Part shown: positions 17,717 through 26,578 of the stretch, in pieces | Numbering within the stretch: the first letter of the stretch is position 1 | How the letters are laid out: each line of letters opens with the position of its first letter | Source: Chara braunii | Taxonomy: Eukaryota > Streptophyta > Charophyceae > Charales > Characeae | DNA length: 26,578 nt | Assembly (NCBI GenBank): GCA_003427395.1 | Contig: BFEA01000345.1 | Span: 901,438-928,015 of the forward strand | Direction: 5' to 3' | Program-made: the position numbers and the translations under genes | Notes under the pieces: generated by a model | Databases searched by the model: none | Told to the model about the DNA's origin: nothing | Seen by the model: the letters and a program-made list of their open reading frames with translations, nothing else

Positions 17717-18244
17717 TTACTTCGCAGGTGCCTTCGCTTTTAACTTCCTCTCATATTCTGCCACCACTTGAGGAGCTGTGTGAATCAGTTCCTCTCTGGT
17801 GAACGATCGATCTTCTCTTGGATCCGTATGATGCCTGAATCTGACGCGATATTCTCTCTTGGGTTTGGGAGGCCTTCCTCGACCCAGTGGCTTTGGAATA
17901 GGCATGTCTCTGTGATCCACAATGTCGTCGATGTCCACTTGGCCATCCATGGTTGGGGGCAACATCGATCTCCTTGAACGGAATTGATCTGTCTCAGCGA
18001 AAGGTGCAAGCTTTGAGGCATGAAAGACAGGGTGAGTGTGCAGGTGTCCAGGGATACGGATAACATAGGTAGGACCATCCATCTCATCCCCAACTATGTC
18101 CAGGACTTCCCAGGGACCAAAATACTGAGGCATTAGTTTTCGAGATATTTCGAATTCCTGTCCTAGCTCATTAGCCTTGACCCAGACACGTTCCCCTACC
18201 TTAAATGAGGACTGTCGACAATGTTTGTTCTCAGAAGCAATCAT
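17717..18244 (-). pseudogene. pol: Element C integrase C-terminus and chromodomain-like tail
   Basis: 175-codon open stretch ending in TAA. It begins at MIASENKHCRQ, in a different frame from the integrase core because one base is missing in the codon before it (RKSQ...MIASENK). The GPY/F-type module is complete: VGERVWVK, then YFGPWEVLDIVGD and PVFHASKLAPF. The chromodomain-like part has VDIDDIVDHR and EYRVRFRHHTDPREDRSFTREEL, ending APQVVAEYE. Where A has Trp in EDRWFT, C has Ser, so part of the aromatic cage may be lost. Confidence 0.82.
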
Positions 18245-18964
18245 GGCTGCTGAGATTTCCTGATGTGCTCGACAACTTGCTGTAGCAACTTCTCATACTG
18301 CACACCATATTTAAGTGTGCCCGAAGCTGATCTAGGCTTCCATCCCAAGTGCAGCTGGTTAGGACTGACGCCGGTACTGCTGTGTACATAATTGTTGTAC
18401 AGGCTGGCGATGAGAGAGAATTTCTCATCCCAGTCATCCTGGTTGGGCTTGATGTAATGCCTCAGCAGGTGTTGTATAACTCTGTTCATCTGCTCGGCCT
18501 GTCCGTTGGCTTCGGGATGATTCCCGGAAGTCATCTGAAGTTGACTGCCCAATTGCTCAGCAGTCTTCTTCCACAGCTCGCTTGTGAAGCGGACATCTCT
18601 GTCACTAACGATTGACTTTGGCAATCCAAAATCACGCACCCAGTTGCCCATAAACAACTTAAAGACGTGTTCAGTCCTTGCGGTCTCTAGCATGGTTGTT
18701 AGTCTAGCTCACTTGGTGAATTAGACCATGATGACAAAGATGTGCCTCTTGCCACTCCTACTGGTCACGAGGGTGTCCATGCAATCCCTCTGTCCCGGAC
18801 CAGCAGGGATAGGTAAGGGCTTCAACACACGAAGTGGTACTGGAGTTCGCGGCTTGTCCCACTGACAAACCTGACAGGTCTCCACATACTTCTTTGCATC
18901 ATCTAGCATTCCGGGCCACCAAAATTGTTGTACTGGATTGGCACTTGTCTTTTTTTTGTAGGTA
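18241..18964 (-). pseudogene. pol: Element C integrase core, downstream duplicate
   Basis: Second copy of the integrase segment, from the CQVCQWDK zinc ligands through RDCMD, SDRDVRF and HPEANGQAEQ to LGWKPRSA. It then joins directly to GTLKYGVQYEKLLQ, so the sequence between (FLLP... in the other copy) has been lost. Stops lie between HIFVIM and MLETARTEH. It is the product of a tandem duplication with a 653-bp offset, out of frame with the upstream copy. Confidence 0.82.
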
Positions 18965-19617
18965 GGAGGAAGTCCAGAGCTGATCTAGGCTTCCATCCCA
19001 AGTGCAGCTGGTTAGGACCGACGCCGGTACTGCTGTGTACATAATTGTTGTACAGGTTGGCAATGAGAGACAATTTCTCATCCCAGTCATCCTGGTTGGG
19101 CTTGATGTAATGCCTCAGCAGGTGTTGTATAACTCTGTTCATCTGCTCGGCTTGTCCGTTGGCTTCGGGATGATTCCCGAAAGTCATCTGAAGTTGACTG
19201 CCCAATTGCTCAGCAGTCTTCTTCCACATCTCACTTGTGAAGCGGACATCTCTGTCACTAACGATTGACTTTGGCAGTCCAAAATCACGCACCCAGTTGT
19301 CCATAAACAACATAAAGACGTGTTCAATCCTTGCGGTCTCTAGCATGGTTGTTAGTCTAGCTCACTTGGTGAATCAGTCTATGATGACAAAGATGTGCCT
19401 CTTGCCACTCCTACTGGTCACCAGGGTGTCCATGCAATCCCTCTGTCCCGGACCAGCGGGGATAGGTAAAGGCTTCAACAACCGAAGTGGTACTGGAGTT
19501 CGCGGCTTGTCCCACTGACAGACCTGACAGGTCTCCACGTACTTCTTTGCATCATCTAGCATTCCGGGCCACCAAAATCGTTGTACTAGATTGGCACTTG
19601 TCTTTTTTTTGTAGCCA
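18325..19617 (-). repeat. Tandem duplication of about 640 bp in integrase
   Basis: 18325-18964 and 18978-19617 are nearly identical with a 653-bp offset, differing at scattered bases. Each copy ends at the same (T)8 run. The junction near 18957-18977 joins the codons for FLLP to the zinc-finger region. Confidence 0.88.
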
Positions 19618-20243
19618 AAGTGTCCAGTTGCGTCACGACAACAAATTCGTTGTACTAGATTGACACTTGTCTTTTTTTTGTAGCCAAAGTGTCCAGTTGC
19701 GTCATGACATTCCCCTAGAAATAAATTGCGCAAACTCTCTCTAGATGGAACCACTAATCTTTTATACCCGGCCTTATCAAGAAAGAGTAACCCGTCCACC
19801 ATCACAAACTCATCTTCTGTGGCCTTACTTTTTGCCTGAACTTTGCGTATGATGTCCATCGTGATAGGGTCTTCCTGATAGGCTCCCACCAACGATTGAG
19901 TTACTTCCTCAGATACACCAAACTCAGAAACTAGCGCCCCTAGGTAGTCTGCCCTTCGTGCCAGCGTATCTGCAACCTTGTTATACTCTCCCTTCAGATA
20001 CTCTAGCTTGAAGTCATACTGATCTATGACCTCAATCCAGCGCATGAGTGCATCAGAAAGAGCCGGTCGAGTCTTGATCCATTTGAGGGTCTGATGGTCA
20101 GTTCTCAAATAGAAGAACCGTCCCAACAGAAAGTGTCTCCAATGGACAAGTGCCTTGTAGAGAGCATAGAGTTCCCTTTCATAGGTGGACTTCGCCAGTT
20201 TCTTTGATGGCATCATTTTGCTCATATACTCAATCGGTGTCAA
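18965..20243 (-). pseudogene. pol: Element C RNase H and integrase
   Basis: Begins just after an in-frame TAG (20258-20256) with DGKKLTPIEYMSK. RNase H continues through STYERELYALYKALVHWRHFLLGRFFYLRTDHQTLKWI. The linker follows to FVMVDGLLFLDKAG, then the integrase zinc module, where a 23-codon in-frame duplication repeats DATGHFGYKKKTS. The core has RDCMD (about two residues shorter than in A), SDRDVRF and HPEANGQAE, so D-D-E is recognisable. Two TGA codons near 19374 and 19362 interrupt FVIID-FTK-AR. The upstream integrase copy runs on to FLLPTKKR and then into the duplication junction. Confidence 0.85.
19579..19716 (-). repeat. 69-bp in-frame tandem duplication
   Basis: The unit starting CGTTGTACTAGATTG occurs at 19579 and 19648, a 69-bp offset. 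It duplicates 23 codons carrying the histidine side of the HHCC zinc module without breaking the frame. Confidence 0.85.
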
Positions 20244-20255
20244 CTTCTTCCCATC

Positions 20256-21481
20256 CTACTGAGCCAGCACTGCGCCAATGCCATATTGGCTTGCGTCAGT
20301 GGTCACAATGAATGGCTTCTGAGGATCGGGCACCATGAGAACCTCATGATTCATGAGTGCATGCTTCAATCGTTTGAAAGCAGCCTCGCACTCATCATTC
20401 CAGTCCCAAGGCGTGTCAAGTCGAGTTAGATCAGTCAAAGGAGAGGCGGCTGTGGAATAGTTCTCCACAAAGTTCCTATAGTAGCCGCACATCCCTAAGA
20501 AAGATCTGACCTCAGTAACAGTCTGAGGTCGTGGCCAGTCCCTGATACTAGCCACCTTCGCATCCTCCAGCCTAATCCCTTCCGCGGATACTTCATGACC
20601 CAAGTACAAGATCCTAGTGCGTCCGAACTCACATTTCTCTAGGTTGACCTTATACTTGTGCTGTCGCAAGAGTGAAAGTACAGTCTCAACATGTTGTGCA
20701 TGCTCCTTGACAGACTTACTATAGATAAGAATATCGTCAAGGTACACGACGACAAACTTATCTAAGTAGTCATGGAAGATCCTATTCATGGCGTGCTGGA
20801 ATGTACCCGGCGCATTGCAAAGGCCAAAGGGCATCACTACAAACTCGTACAGACTGTATCGGGTCTGAAAAGCAGTCTTGTGCTGATCCTCAGGTCTTAT
20901 AGCAATCTGATGGTAGCCGGACTTTAAGTCTATCTTGCTATAGTATTTACATCCCTGCACCCTATCCAATAGGTCGTCTATGCGAGGTAGAGGCTTTGCG
21001 TTTTTCACTGTGATGGCATTGAGGCCTCTGTAATCAATGCACATCCTCAATGTTCCCCACTTCTTCGGTACAAACAGCAGTGGAGATCCGAAGGGGGAAG
21101 TACTCGGTCGTATCCATCCCTTTTTTGTCATCTCTTTCAGTTGTCGCCGAAGTTCGTCTAACTCGGTCGGAGCCATCCTATAGATCCTTCCCTTTGGGGT
21201 TTTACTCCCTGGAATGATTCTATGGCGTGGACAATCTCCCTTTCTACGACTCCTGTGGGCTCTGTGAACAGATCAGGGAACTTAGCAACGACGTGTTCTA
21301 TCTTTGGGGGTGTTTTAACGGCCTCCCCTTTCTCAGAGACATACATACCCTCCTCTTGGTTCTGTTTATAGTAGTTATAGAACGCTGATGCACACAAGCA
21401 GCCATAGGTTTCTATCAAACTACTGACCTTGTACTTCGCCAGTCGCACGGTCCTTCCATCAGGCAACTTATGATTTCGCAC
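20256..21481 (-). pseudogene. pol: Element C reverse transcriptase
   Basis: Two overlapping frames make one RT: 21481-21158 (HKLPDGRTVRLAKYKVSSLIE, then EREIVHAIE) and 21176-20256, joined by a 1-bp loss near 21200. The second part has [35 protein letters not shown], the first catalytic Asp in KIDLKSGYHQIAIR, MPFGLCNAPGTFQ and an intact YLDD box, then SFLGMCGYYRNFVENYS and the RNase H start TTDASQYGIGAVLAQ. It ends at TAG where B has CAG. This is the best preserved RT of the three. Confidence 0.87.
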
Positions 21482-21498
21482 CTTCTTGTCCAGTCAAA

Positions 21499-22055
21499 CT
21501 AGGGCTTGGCAACCTCAAGGTAGTACATCCCTAACAGCATATCGAATGGTAAGTCGTCTCTAACCAGGAACGAAATCTTGTGATTAAGTTCCCCTCCTCC
21601 ATAGGAGAAGGTACAGATTACATCCTTGATATAGTTTGTGACAACCGTGCGCTCCTTATTGGCCAAAGTAGATGCTACGGGTCTACTAAGGTGTTGTACC
21701 CAGTCCTTTAGGTGCAGCCTTTCCAAACAGTCGCGACTTATGTAATTTCGCGTGGAGCCGATGTCTATGAAGGCACCACATTTGCGGCCTCCTACAATAA
21801 CTTCCACAATGAAATGTTCCCCTCTAGGACGTTTACTTAGTGCCACCCAAGATTCGCGAGGGTCCTTGCTTGACCACTCACTTTCTAAATCTTCTAAGGC
21901 TTCAGACACATCCAACGTACAGAGCATAGTTTGGTCTGGAGGAGTCTGCAGGGTGACTAAAGAGTCATTAGCTATGGCTTTCTCATGAAGTGGGGAGGGT
22001 ATCTGGCCCACTTCACCATGAGTAGAAGCAGCTAAAACTTCCACTTGCCTCACAT
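21499..22055 (-). pseudogene. pol: Element C Pol N-terminus and aspartic protease
   Basis: Lies in the -1 frame relative to gag and overlaps the gag stop; it has no ATG of its own at its start (the frame begins near a GTG), which supports expression by frameshifting. The active site reads FIDIGSTRNY: Asp at residue 97 counted from position 22053, with Ile in place of Thr or Ser. GMYYLEVAKP is followed by TAG (21501-21499) where A and B have CAG. A 1-bp loss just after moves the frame before RT. Confidence 0.83.
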
Positions 22056-23889
22056 GTTTCCCGAGCTAGAAGCCTGGGCAGAAGGTACCCCACCTTTAGG
22101 AGGTATCTTCTGCGTGACCTTTGCGTTCTTGCACTTGTACTGGGTGTGTCCGTCACCATAGTTAATGCAAGCACCACGCACTCGGCGGTCCGCCACACTT
22201 CCTGATCAAGACCTGCCTTGACCCAATCAACAACTTTGGCTTGATTGGAGGCGGTCTGCCCTTGACTCTTTTGATGGCCCTTCCCTCGGCCACCTGCCTT
22301 AGTCTTTACTACTGAGGCGAGGGTGCTACCCTCTGCGGTTTCCTCGCCGTCGTACTCTGTATTGTCCATCAGGTTAGAAAGCTCATCGATCTCGGTTTGG
22401 GTCCCATCAGACTCAACCATCATCAATCGACTCCCCTTCTTCTTCCACTCCTGTGGACTCTTCTTCTTCCTTCCGTCTGTTGGAGTAGGCTGAGCGCTTC
22501 CTAGAGTAGCCTCTAAATCTAAGGCCTTTCTAGAGAAGGTCTCAAAGGAATGATACTCGAGGCGAGCCTCGCTGGCTAGTAAGGTCCTGAGATTCTCGGG
22601 CAGACATCTCAGAAACATGGTCAATAAGACCTGGTCATCGTAGCGTATACCGGGAACGACGACGAGGTTCTCTACGGTAGTGGTTAGCTCTCTGACTGAC
22701 TTGTACTTTCTCTGGTCCAATCTCGCGTCAGTGGCAATTTGTGCCTGTTGCGGATTATGCCAGCGAGCTTCTACCATATCTAAGAACTCTTCTAGTGTAA
22801 GGGTCTCACCCCAGTCTGCCATGCGCCGTCCGAACCCGACCTTCGCTACTATTCCATCTAGCCATTTGGCTGCCTTACCCTCAAGGTAAGATGCAGCAGT
22901 AATCACCTCCTCCTCTTGCAAAGTCCTCTTTGCCCTACCCACATTGGAACTGTTCTCAACCATGTGTTGAGTTCCTCGTCCTTCTTCTCCCCGGAGAAGG
23001 CAAGGGGCGGTTTCATTGGGGTCTTTGGGTACCATTGACCTTGCTGCTGTCCCTGTGGTGGAACAGTTTGTTGTGGTGATGGTGTAGCTATCACCGCTGG
23101 ACCAGAAGAAGAAGAAGCAACAGTCTGTGTGGCTGCTGCAGACGTACGACTTGGCTGTGTGCCAGCTTGTACCGGTAACGGCAACGGTGACTGTGCTGTT
23201 GGCCGTAATCCTGGCTTTTGCAAAAGGTCCAAGATTTGGTCCAAAGAGTTCTGCATGAAGTCCAGCCTGCTGTCCACGTGCGCATGCAGCGACAGTATGC
23301 TAGCCTTCAACACTTTCATTTGGTCAGACATAGATGACTCATCCAAACCCTCTAATGCAGCTTTGTCTGCCTCTAACGTATCAGGCCTGGCTGTTCTATT
23401 TTTGATCTCTTTTTCTCTATCGGTTGCTTGTTTCAGTTCCCTCTCTAACCGTGCGTGGATCCTCTCAACTTGCTGGAGCTCTTGAAGCTCCCTCCCGCGT
23501 GGGGTCAACGGGCTGAACTGCGAGCCCGCCATTTGACTTGTGGACTGACCAGAACCTACTGATCTGGAAGTACCCGTGGGCCCAGGGGGCATCTCCAACT
23601 GGGTACCAGACGAGGGTATAGCAGAGGATGCTGCTGCGGTAGCCATTGCTGCTGCTCTGGCTGCTGCTGCAGCCTGTTCCCTAGCTGTGGCGTTTGCTGC
23701 AGCTAACGCATGACTTGCAACTAGTGCTGTATCCCTGGCTGCTGCGAGAGCACGGGCTCTTACTTCGGCACGAAGCCGTCTCTCATCTCCTGGCTGTAGG
23801 GTCTGAAACACGCGCGGGACCCTTAATGATCTCGAACGTGTCAGCCTTGCATCGTCAACTCTACCCTCATCGGTGTCTGACCCACTCAT
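22050..23889 (-). pseudogene. gag: Element C Gag, two frameshifts
   Basis: Starts at ATG 23889 (MSGSDTDEGRVDDARLTRSRS). Order: basic N-terminus; Ala-rich stretch; coiled coil about residues 135-220 (RGRELQELQQVERIHARLERELKQ); Pro/Gln-rich linker; capsid-like core (ELNTWLRTVPMWVG, then EEVITAASYLEGKAAKWLDG, FLRCLPENLRTLL); and a basic region. A 1-bp loss near 22930 and another near 22175 shift the frame. The CCHC knuckle is degraded: CINYGDGHTQYKC is one residue short and lacks the second Cys. The gag stop TGA (22052-22050) follows ATG directly after GGGAAAC. Confidence 0.83.
22056..22062 (-). promoter_or_regulatory. -1 ribosomal frameshift slippery heptamer GGGAAAC (element C)
   Basis: On the minus strand the bases read G GGA AAC in the gag frame, one codon before the TGA stop, with pol in the -1 frame. 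A strong stem lies downstream: CTCATG plus AAGTGGG pairs with CCCACTTCATGAG across 22022-21982, with a 3-nt bulge and a short loop. The stem starts about 33 nt after the heptamer. Confidence 0.72.
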
Positions 23890-25164
23890 CAGTTAGGCAA
23901 ACAGTATCTGCACTACAACTCCCTGCTGGAGTCCTACCACAGCATGTGTCTGACCGGCACCTAATTTTCTAAAAATAAATGTGTCCGGCAGGTCCCCTAC
24001 TCATCCGATCAAGTGACAGCCTACAACATTCACAAGAGACCATAAACATATTTTAGTAATATCATGATTAGTTCTCTTACAAAAGTTTTGCATAGAACTG
24101 GCTATGGTAGTATACAACAGTCGTGAACTAAACTGTACGTGAGGTGTTAGCAGTCTGTCAACTAACTAATCAACAATAAAACTAAGTTATGTTGCAGATG
24201 TATGAACAGTGGATATGGTTGTGTTTACAGTTGAGCACCAATTAGAACCTACCCTCCCCTCAATCCAACATACCGATGAGCATCATTGAGCGGTAGTGTC
24301 ATAGGTGTGCAATGTCGGCCCACCCCTGTGCCCCAGGTGCATGCTTATGACCAGGCTTGCCCATTCTTTATCCTCGCGTGCAACGAGTCTTACGTCCGAC
24401 TGATCTGGCTGATCAAGAGGCCTATTTAAGGACTGCCCCCAAGGTCGCTCAGGAATGATTTAACGTCTCAATCAGGGCGACGATCACAGCCAGTGGACAG
24501 ATCAGATCCCCATCCAGAAATGTTTATAGACGGTCTGGGAGCGTCTGCATAAGCCTGTTCAGTCCGCACACCCCTCTATCAGCGCAGCAAAAGTGCCCTC
24601 ATGGACAAAGCAGCCATCGCGTGCGTGTACTAATCCCATTGGGTTGGCATGGTGATCGTGACCCACGTGCTTCGACTAGGGCCCTTCAGAGGCACCGCCC
24701 TTTCCCCTTCCAGATGAGCCACCGGGAAGATTGTCGTCTCTCAAGGTAGAGCGCTCACGACACCTCACCAAAAGAAAGGACTCTCAAGTTGGACTCACTT
24801 CCTCGGGGTAAGAAGAGATTGAGAGAGTAGATAAGGTAAGGGAACAACGTACCTGGAGATAGCTGCCCCCAACCACAGATTTCTCACCAATTGAGTTGAG
24901 TGTGCATTTGATGACCGGTCGCAGCCTCGGTACCACCCACAACGCAATGCAGTGCCACCTCAGCTAAATGCCACATCAGAATGCTCTCATCACCAATCAT
25001 ACATTCCGCCGTCACCACGGCATCCCAAGCCGTACAGCCTTCCGACGCACACCTCTCTACCCAGGTCGTGCGCCTATTTTTGGCCTGACGTCACAAGAAC
25101 CAACTGCGAAGAAGCATCGTCAACGCACCAAGTCTGTATAACGCCAGCGCACCAAGATAAGTGG
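23890..25164 (-). promoter_or_regulatory. Long untranslated leader of element C
   Basis: About 1.28 kb between PBS and gag with no convincing gene. It shares blocks with element A's leader: a CAG|GTACGT donor-like site (GT at 24852-24851), GAGGAAGTGAGT, GAGCGCTC, and TATAAACA (24528-24521) inside CCAGA...TCTGG. Conservation in two diverged copies suggests function in RNA processing, packaging or transcription. Confidence 0.5.
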
Positions 25165-25188
25165 CGAATCGAACCAGCTCCGATACCA
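25165..25188 (-). promoter_or_regulatory. Primer-binding site of element C
   Basis: TGGTATCGGAGCTGGTTCG on the minus strand, starting three bases after the LTR end. Its complement resembles the 3' end of plant initiator-Met tRNA (...GATACCA) and matches beyond the acceptor stem into the T arm (ATCGAA). Confidence 0.82.
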
Positions 25189-25191
25189 AAA

Positions 25192-26227
25192 TGCAAGGAA
25201 CATGAATGTGGACGAAGCACAAAAATCCAAATTGCAAAATCACATTGAAGTCCAAGTAGTCAAAGCGAGAGCAGATAGCACAATGGAACCGAGTAACCAT
25301 CCATTTGAGAACGATACAGAAGAATCGTGAGTCAATGTCCAAGCCCAATCGGGCAACACCAACAGCATAACCCAATGTAGCTCTCTTTCTTGAATGGCGC
25401 CAGGTGTCCTATCTACTCTACAGCCTAACACTACAACTGCAGCATGGTAGCAACCAGACAAGTTGACGACCAGCGAGTGATGATGTCAACACCAATGTCG
25501 ACCTCCTCTCCACCAGGTACGTCTCTCTCTTCACCCTTACTCTCCCTTGTTATCCCACACAGCGCCCTTCACTTCTCGAAGAACCACCTTCGCCCTCACC
25601 TCCCTCTGCGCCCTCAGGCAGCCCGACTGTGGCCGCCAGCGCCCTGCGCCCAGGCTGCGCCCTACCGCTTAGCGCCAGCCTGCCTTCACCTCAGCCTAGC
25701 GCAGCGCAGCACCTCGCAAATGCGCAGCGTGCCGGCAGTGCTCGCAATGGCCAAGATCCCTGCCCACTCGCCCTTTCTGCCTATATGCCAGTGTTGCGTG
25801 TGGGCGGCCTCCCTTCAGCCTGCGCCTAGGCCCCAGTACCTGTACCCAGGCCCAATGCGTTTGGGGCCCACAAAATACAGTTGCGCCCCTTTCATCAAGG
25901 CCTGCGTCCGGATTCAGCTAGTGGACCGGTTTCCCATTGGCATTTTCGGCCTCTGTTTCCAGCATGCAATGTCGGCCTCACGTTTATGTGTCCAAGGCCT
26001 AACCAATTCTGGGGCCCTGGTCCTTCTGCATTTGCAGAGATCTGATACTCGGTGCACTCCAACCAACTGGCGTGCAGCAACTGTATGGACCCCACTTCGT
26101 GAAATGTTGAACAGAAGGGGCTCTCGTTGATTTGCTGGCCCGCCTTCACTTAGGGCGGGCTTGCTGGGGGCCTTAGCCCAGAACATATGCATATCGGCAA
26201 GGCCCCGTCGAGGGCTCATTCCTCACA
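25192..26227 (-). repeat. 5' LTR of element C
   Basis: 1036 bp, minus strand, TGTGAGGAA to TTCCTTGCA. A 7-bp GCCCGCC/GGCGGGC hairpin is intact at 26138-26160, and the same hairpin occurs in element A's LTRs. Open frames such as 25444-26130 are inside the LTR and are not credible genes. Confidence 0.92.
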
Positions 26228-26482
26228 CTACTGTTCCTTGAGAACCAATTTGCTGCAGCAGTTCTGGTGGCCCACGATGATGAGAGATGCCAAGCTGTAC
26301 GTGGAGACTTGTCAAGTATGTCAGAGGGACAAGCCATGTACACACGCCCCTCTTGGGCTTCTTAAGCCCCTTCCGATCCCGGAAAGACCTGGTGAGAGCC
26401 TGTCCATGGATTTCATGGACACACTGGTCACCGGCAAGAGTGGAATGAGACACATCTTGGTCATTGTGGATAGGTTTAGTTA
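26228..26482 (+). pseudogene. pol: Element B, right part: integrase fragment
   Basis: Continuation of B after element C. CTACTGTTCCTTGAGAAC completes the LLFLEN-like codons started at 16649. A deletion of about 40 codons then removes the histidine pair of the zinc module, and the sequence resumes at QFWWPTMMRDAKLYVETCQVCQRDK. SLSMDFMDTLVTGKSG carries the first catalytic Asp. Homology stops at VIVDRFS, immediately followed by TAA. The rest of integrase is absent, or lies beyond a further insertion at 26483. Confidence 0.85.
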
Positions 26483-26496
26483 AACCACTAGTACCT

Positions 26497-26560
26497 CCGC
26501 CAGTGCTGGGAAATTAGGGAAAAGTGGACGTTTTCCCATTTTCCCCAAAGAGTTCGGCGG
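26497..26560. repeat. Foldback sequence at the break of element B
   Basis: Nested inverted repeats: GGGAAAA/TTTTCCC around GTGGACG (26517-26537), GGGAAA/TTTCCC outside it (26508-26513 with 26540-26545), and CCGCC/GGCGG outermost (26497-26501 with 26556-26560). It begins just where integrase homology is lost, so it may be a small foldback or MITE-like insertion, running into the window end. Confidence 0.55.
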
Positions 26561-26578
26561 TGCCTTCTGATCCCGGAA

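Larger units (their letters stand above)
16650..26227 (-). mobile_element. Element C: minus-strand Ty3/gypsy chromodomain retrotransposon nested in element B
   Basis: All structural parts are present on the minus strand: LTR (25192-26227), PBS, leader, gag, pol, PPT and LTR (16650-17679), with a 4-bp CTAC duplication. Coding regions carry several 1-bp losses and stops, plus two tandem duplications in integrase. It has the most complete domain set of the three: RT, RNase H, integrase D-D-E and chromodomain-like tail are all recognisable. Confidence 0.94.

Overview
This window looks like repeat-rich nuclear DNA of a streptophyte, probably a green alga or another plant. I recognise no ordinary host gene. 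The plant signal is a family of Ty3/gypsy elements with a C-terminal chromodomain-like segment and a primer-binding site resembling plant initiator-Met tRNA. The polypeptides recall elements I associate with charophytes such as Chara, but that is an impression only.

Layout. (1) 1-1140 has a CT microsatellite, a complete hammerhead ribozyme motif (94-147) and an unusually dense series of perfect hairpins up to about 790, then GC-rich degenerate repeats. (2) 1141-2854 is non-coding and holds two tRNA-like remnants on the minus strand. (3) 2855-11457 is element A, a plus-strand LTR retrotransposon (LTRs 1023 and 1036 bp, 4-bp target duplication TATA) with decayed gag and pol. (4) 11458-13780 has a decayed minus-strand Gag-like sequence, a 22-bp tandem repeat, a broken second hammerhead and more hairpins. 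(5) 13781-16649 is element B, a 5'-truncated plus-strand relative. (6) 16650-26227 is element C, a minus-strand relative (LTRs 1030 and 1036 bp, target duplication CTAC). It landed inside B's pol gene, so B resumes at 26228 and ends near 26482. (7) 26483-26578 starts with a foldback sequence.

How the parts work together. Gag (coiled coil, capsid-like core, CCHC knuckle) and Pol (protease, reverse transcriptase, RNase H, integrase, chromodomain-like tail) would form particles, copy the RNA from a tRNA primer and integrate the DNA. In A and C, pol lies in the -1 frame relative to gag. A canonical slippery heptamer GGGAAAC sits in the gag frame just before the gag stop in both, which implies programmed -1 frameshifting. 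All three elements are broken by stops, frameshifts and deletions. Several stops are TAG where a relative has CAG.

The most notable observations are the hammerhead with its hairpin array, the conserved frameshift site, and the nested insertion that dates C as younger than B.
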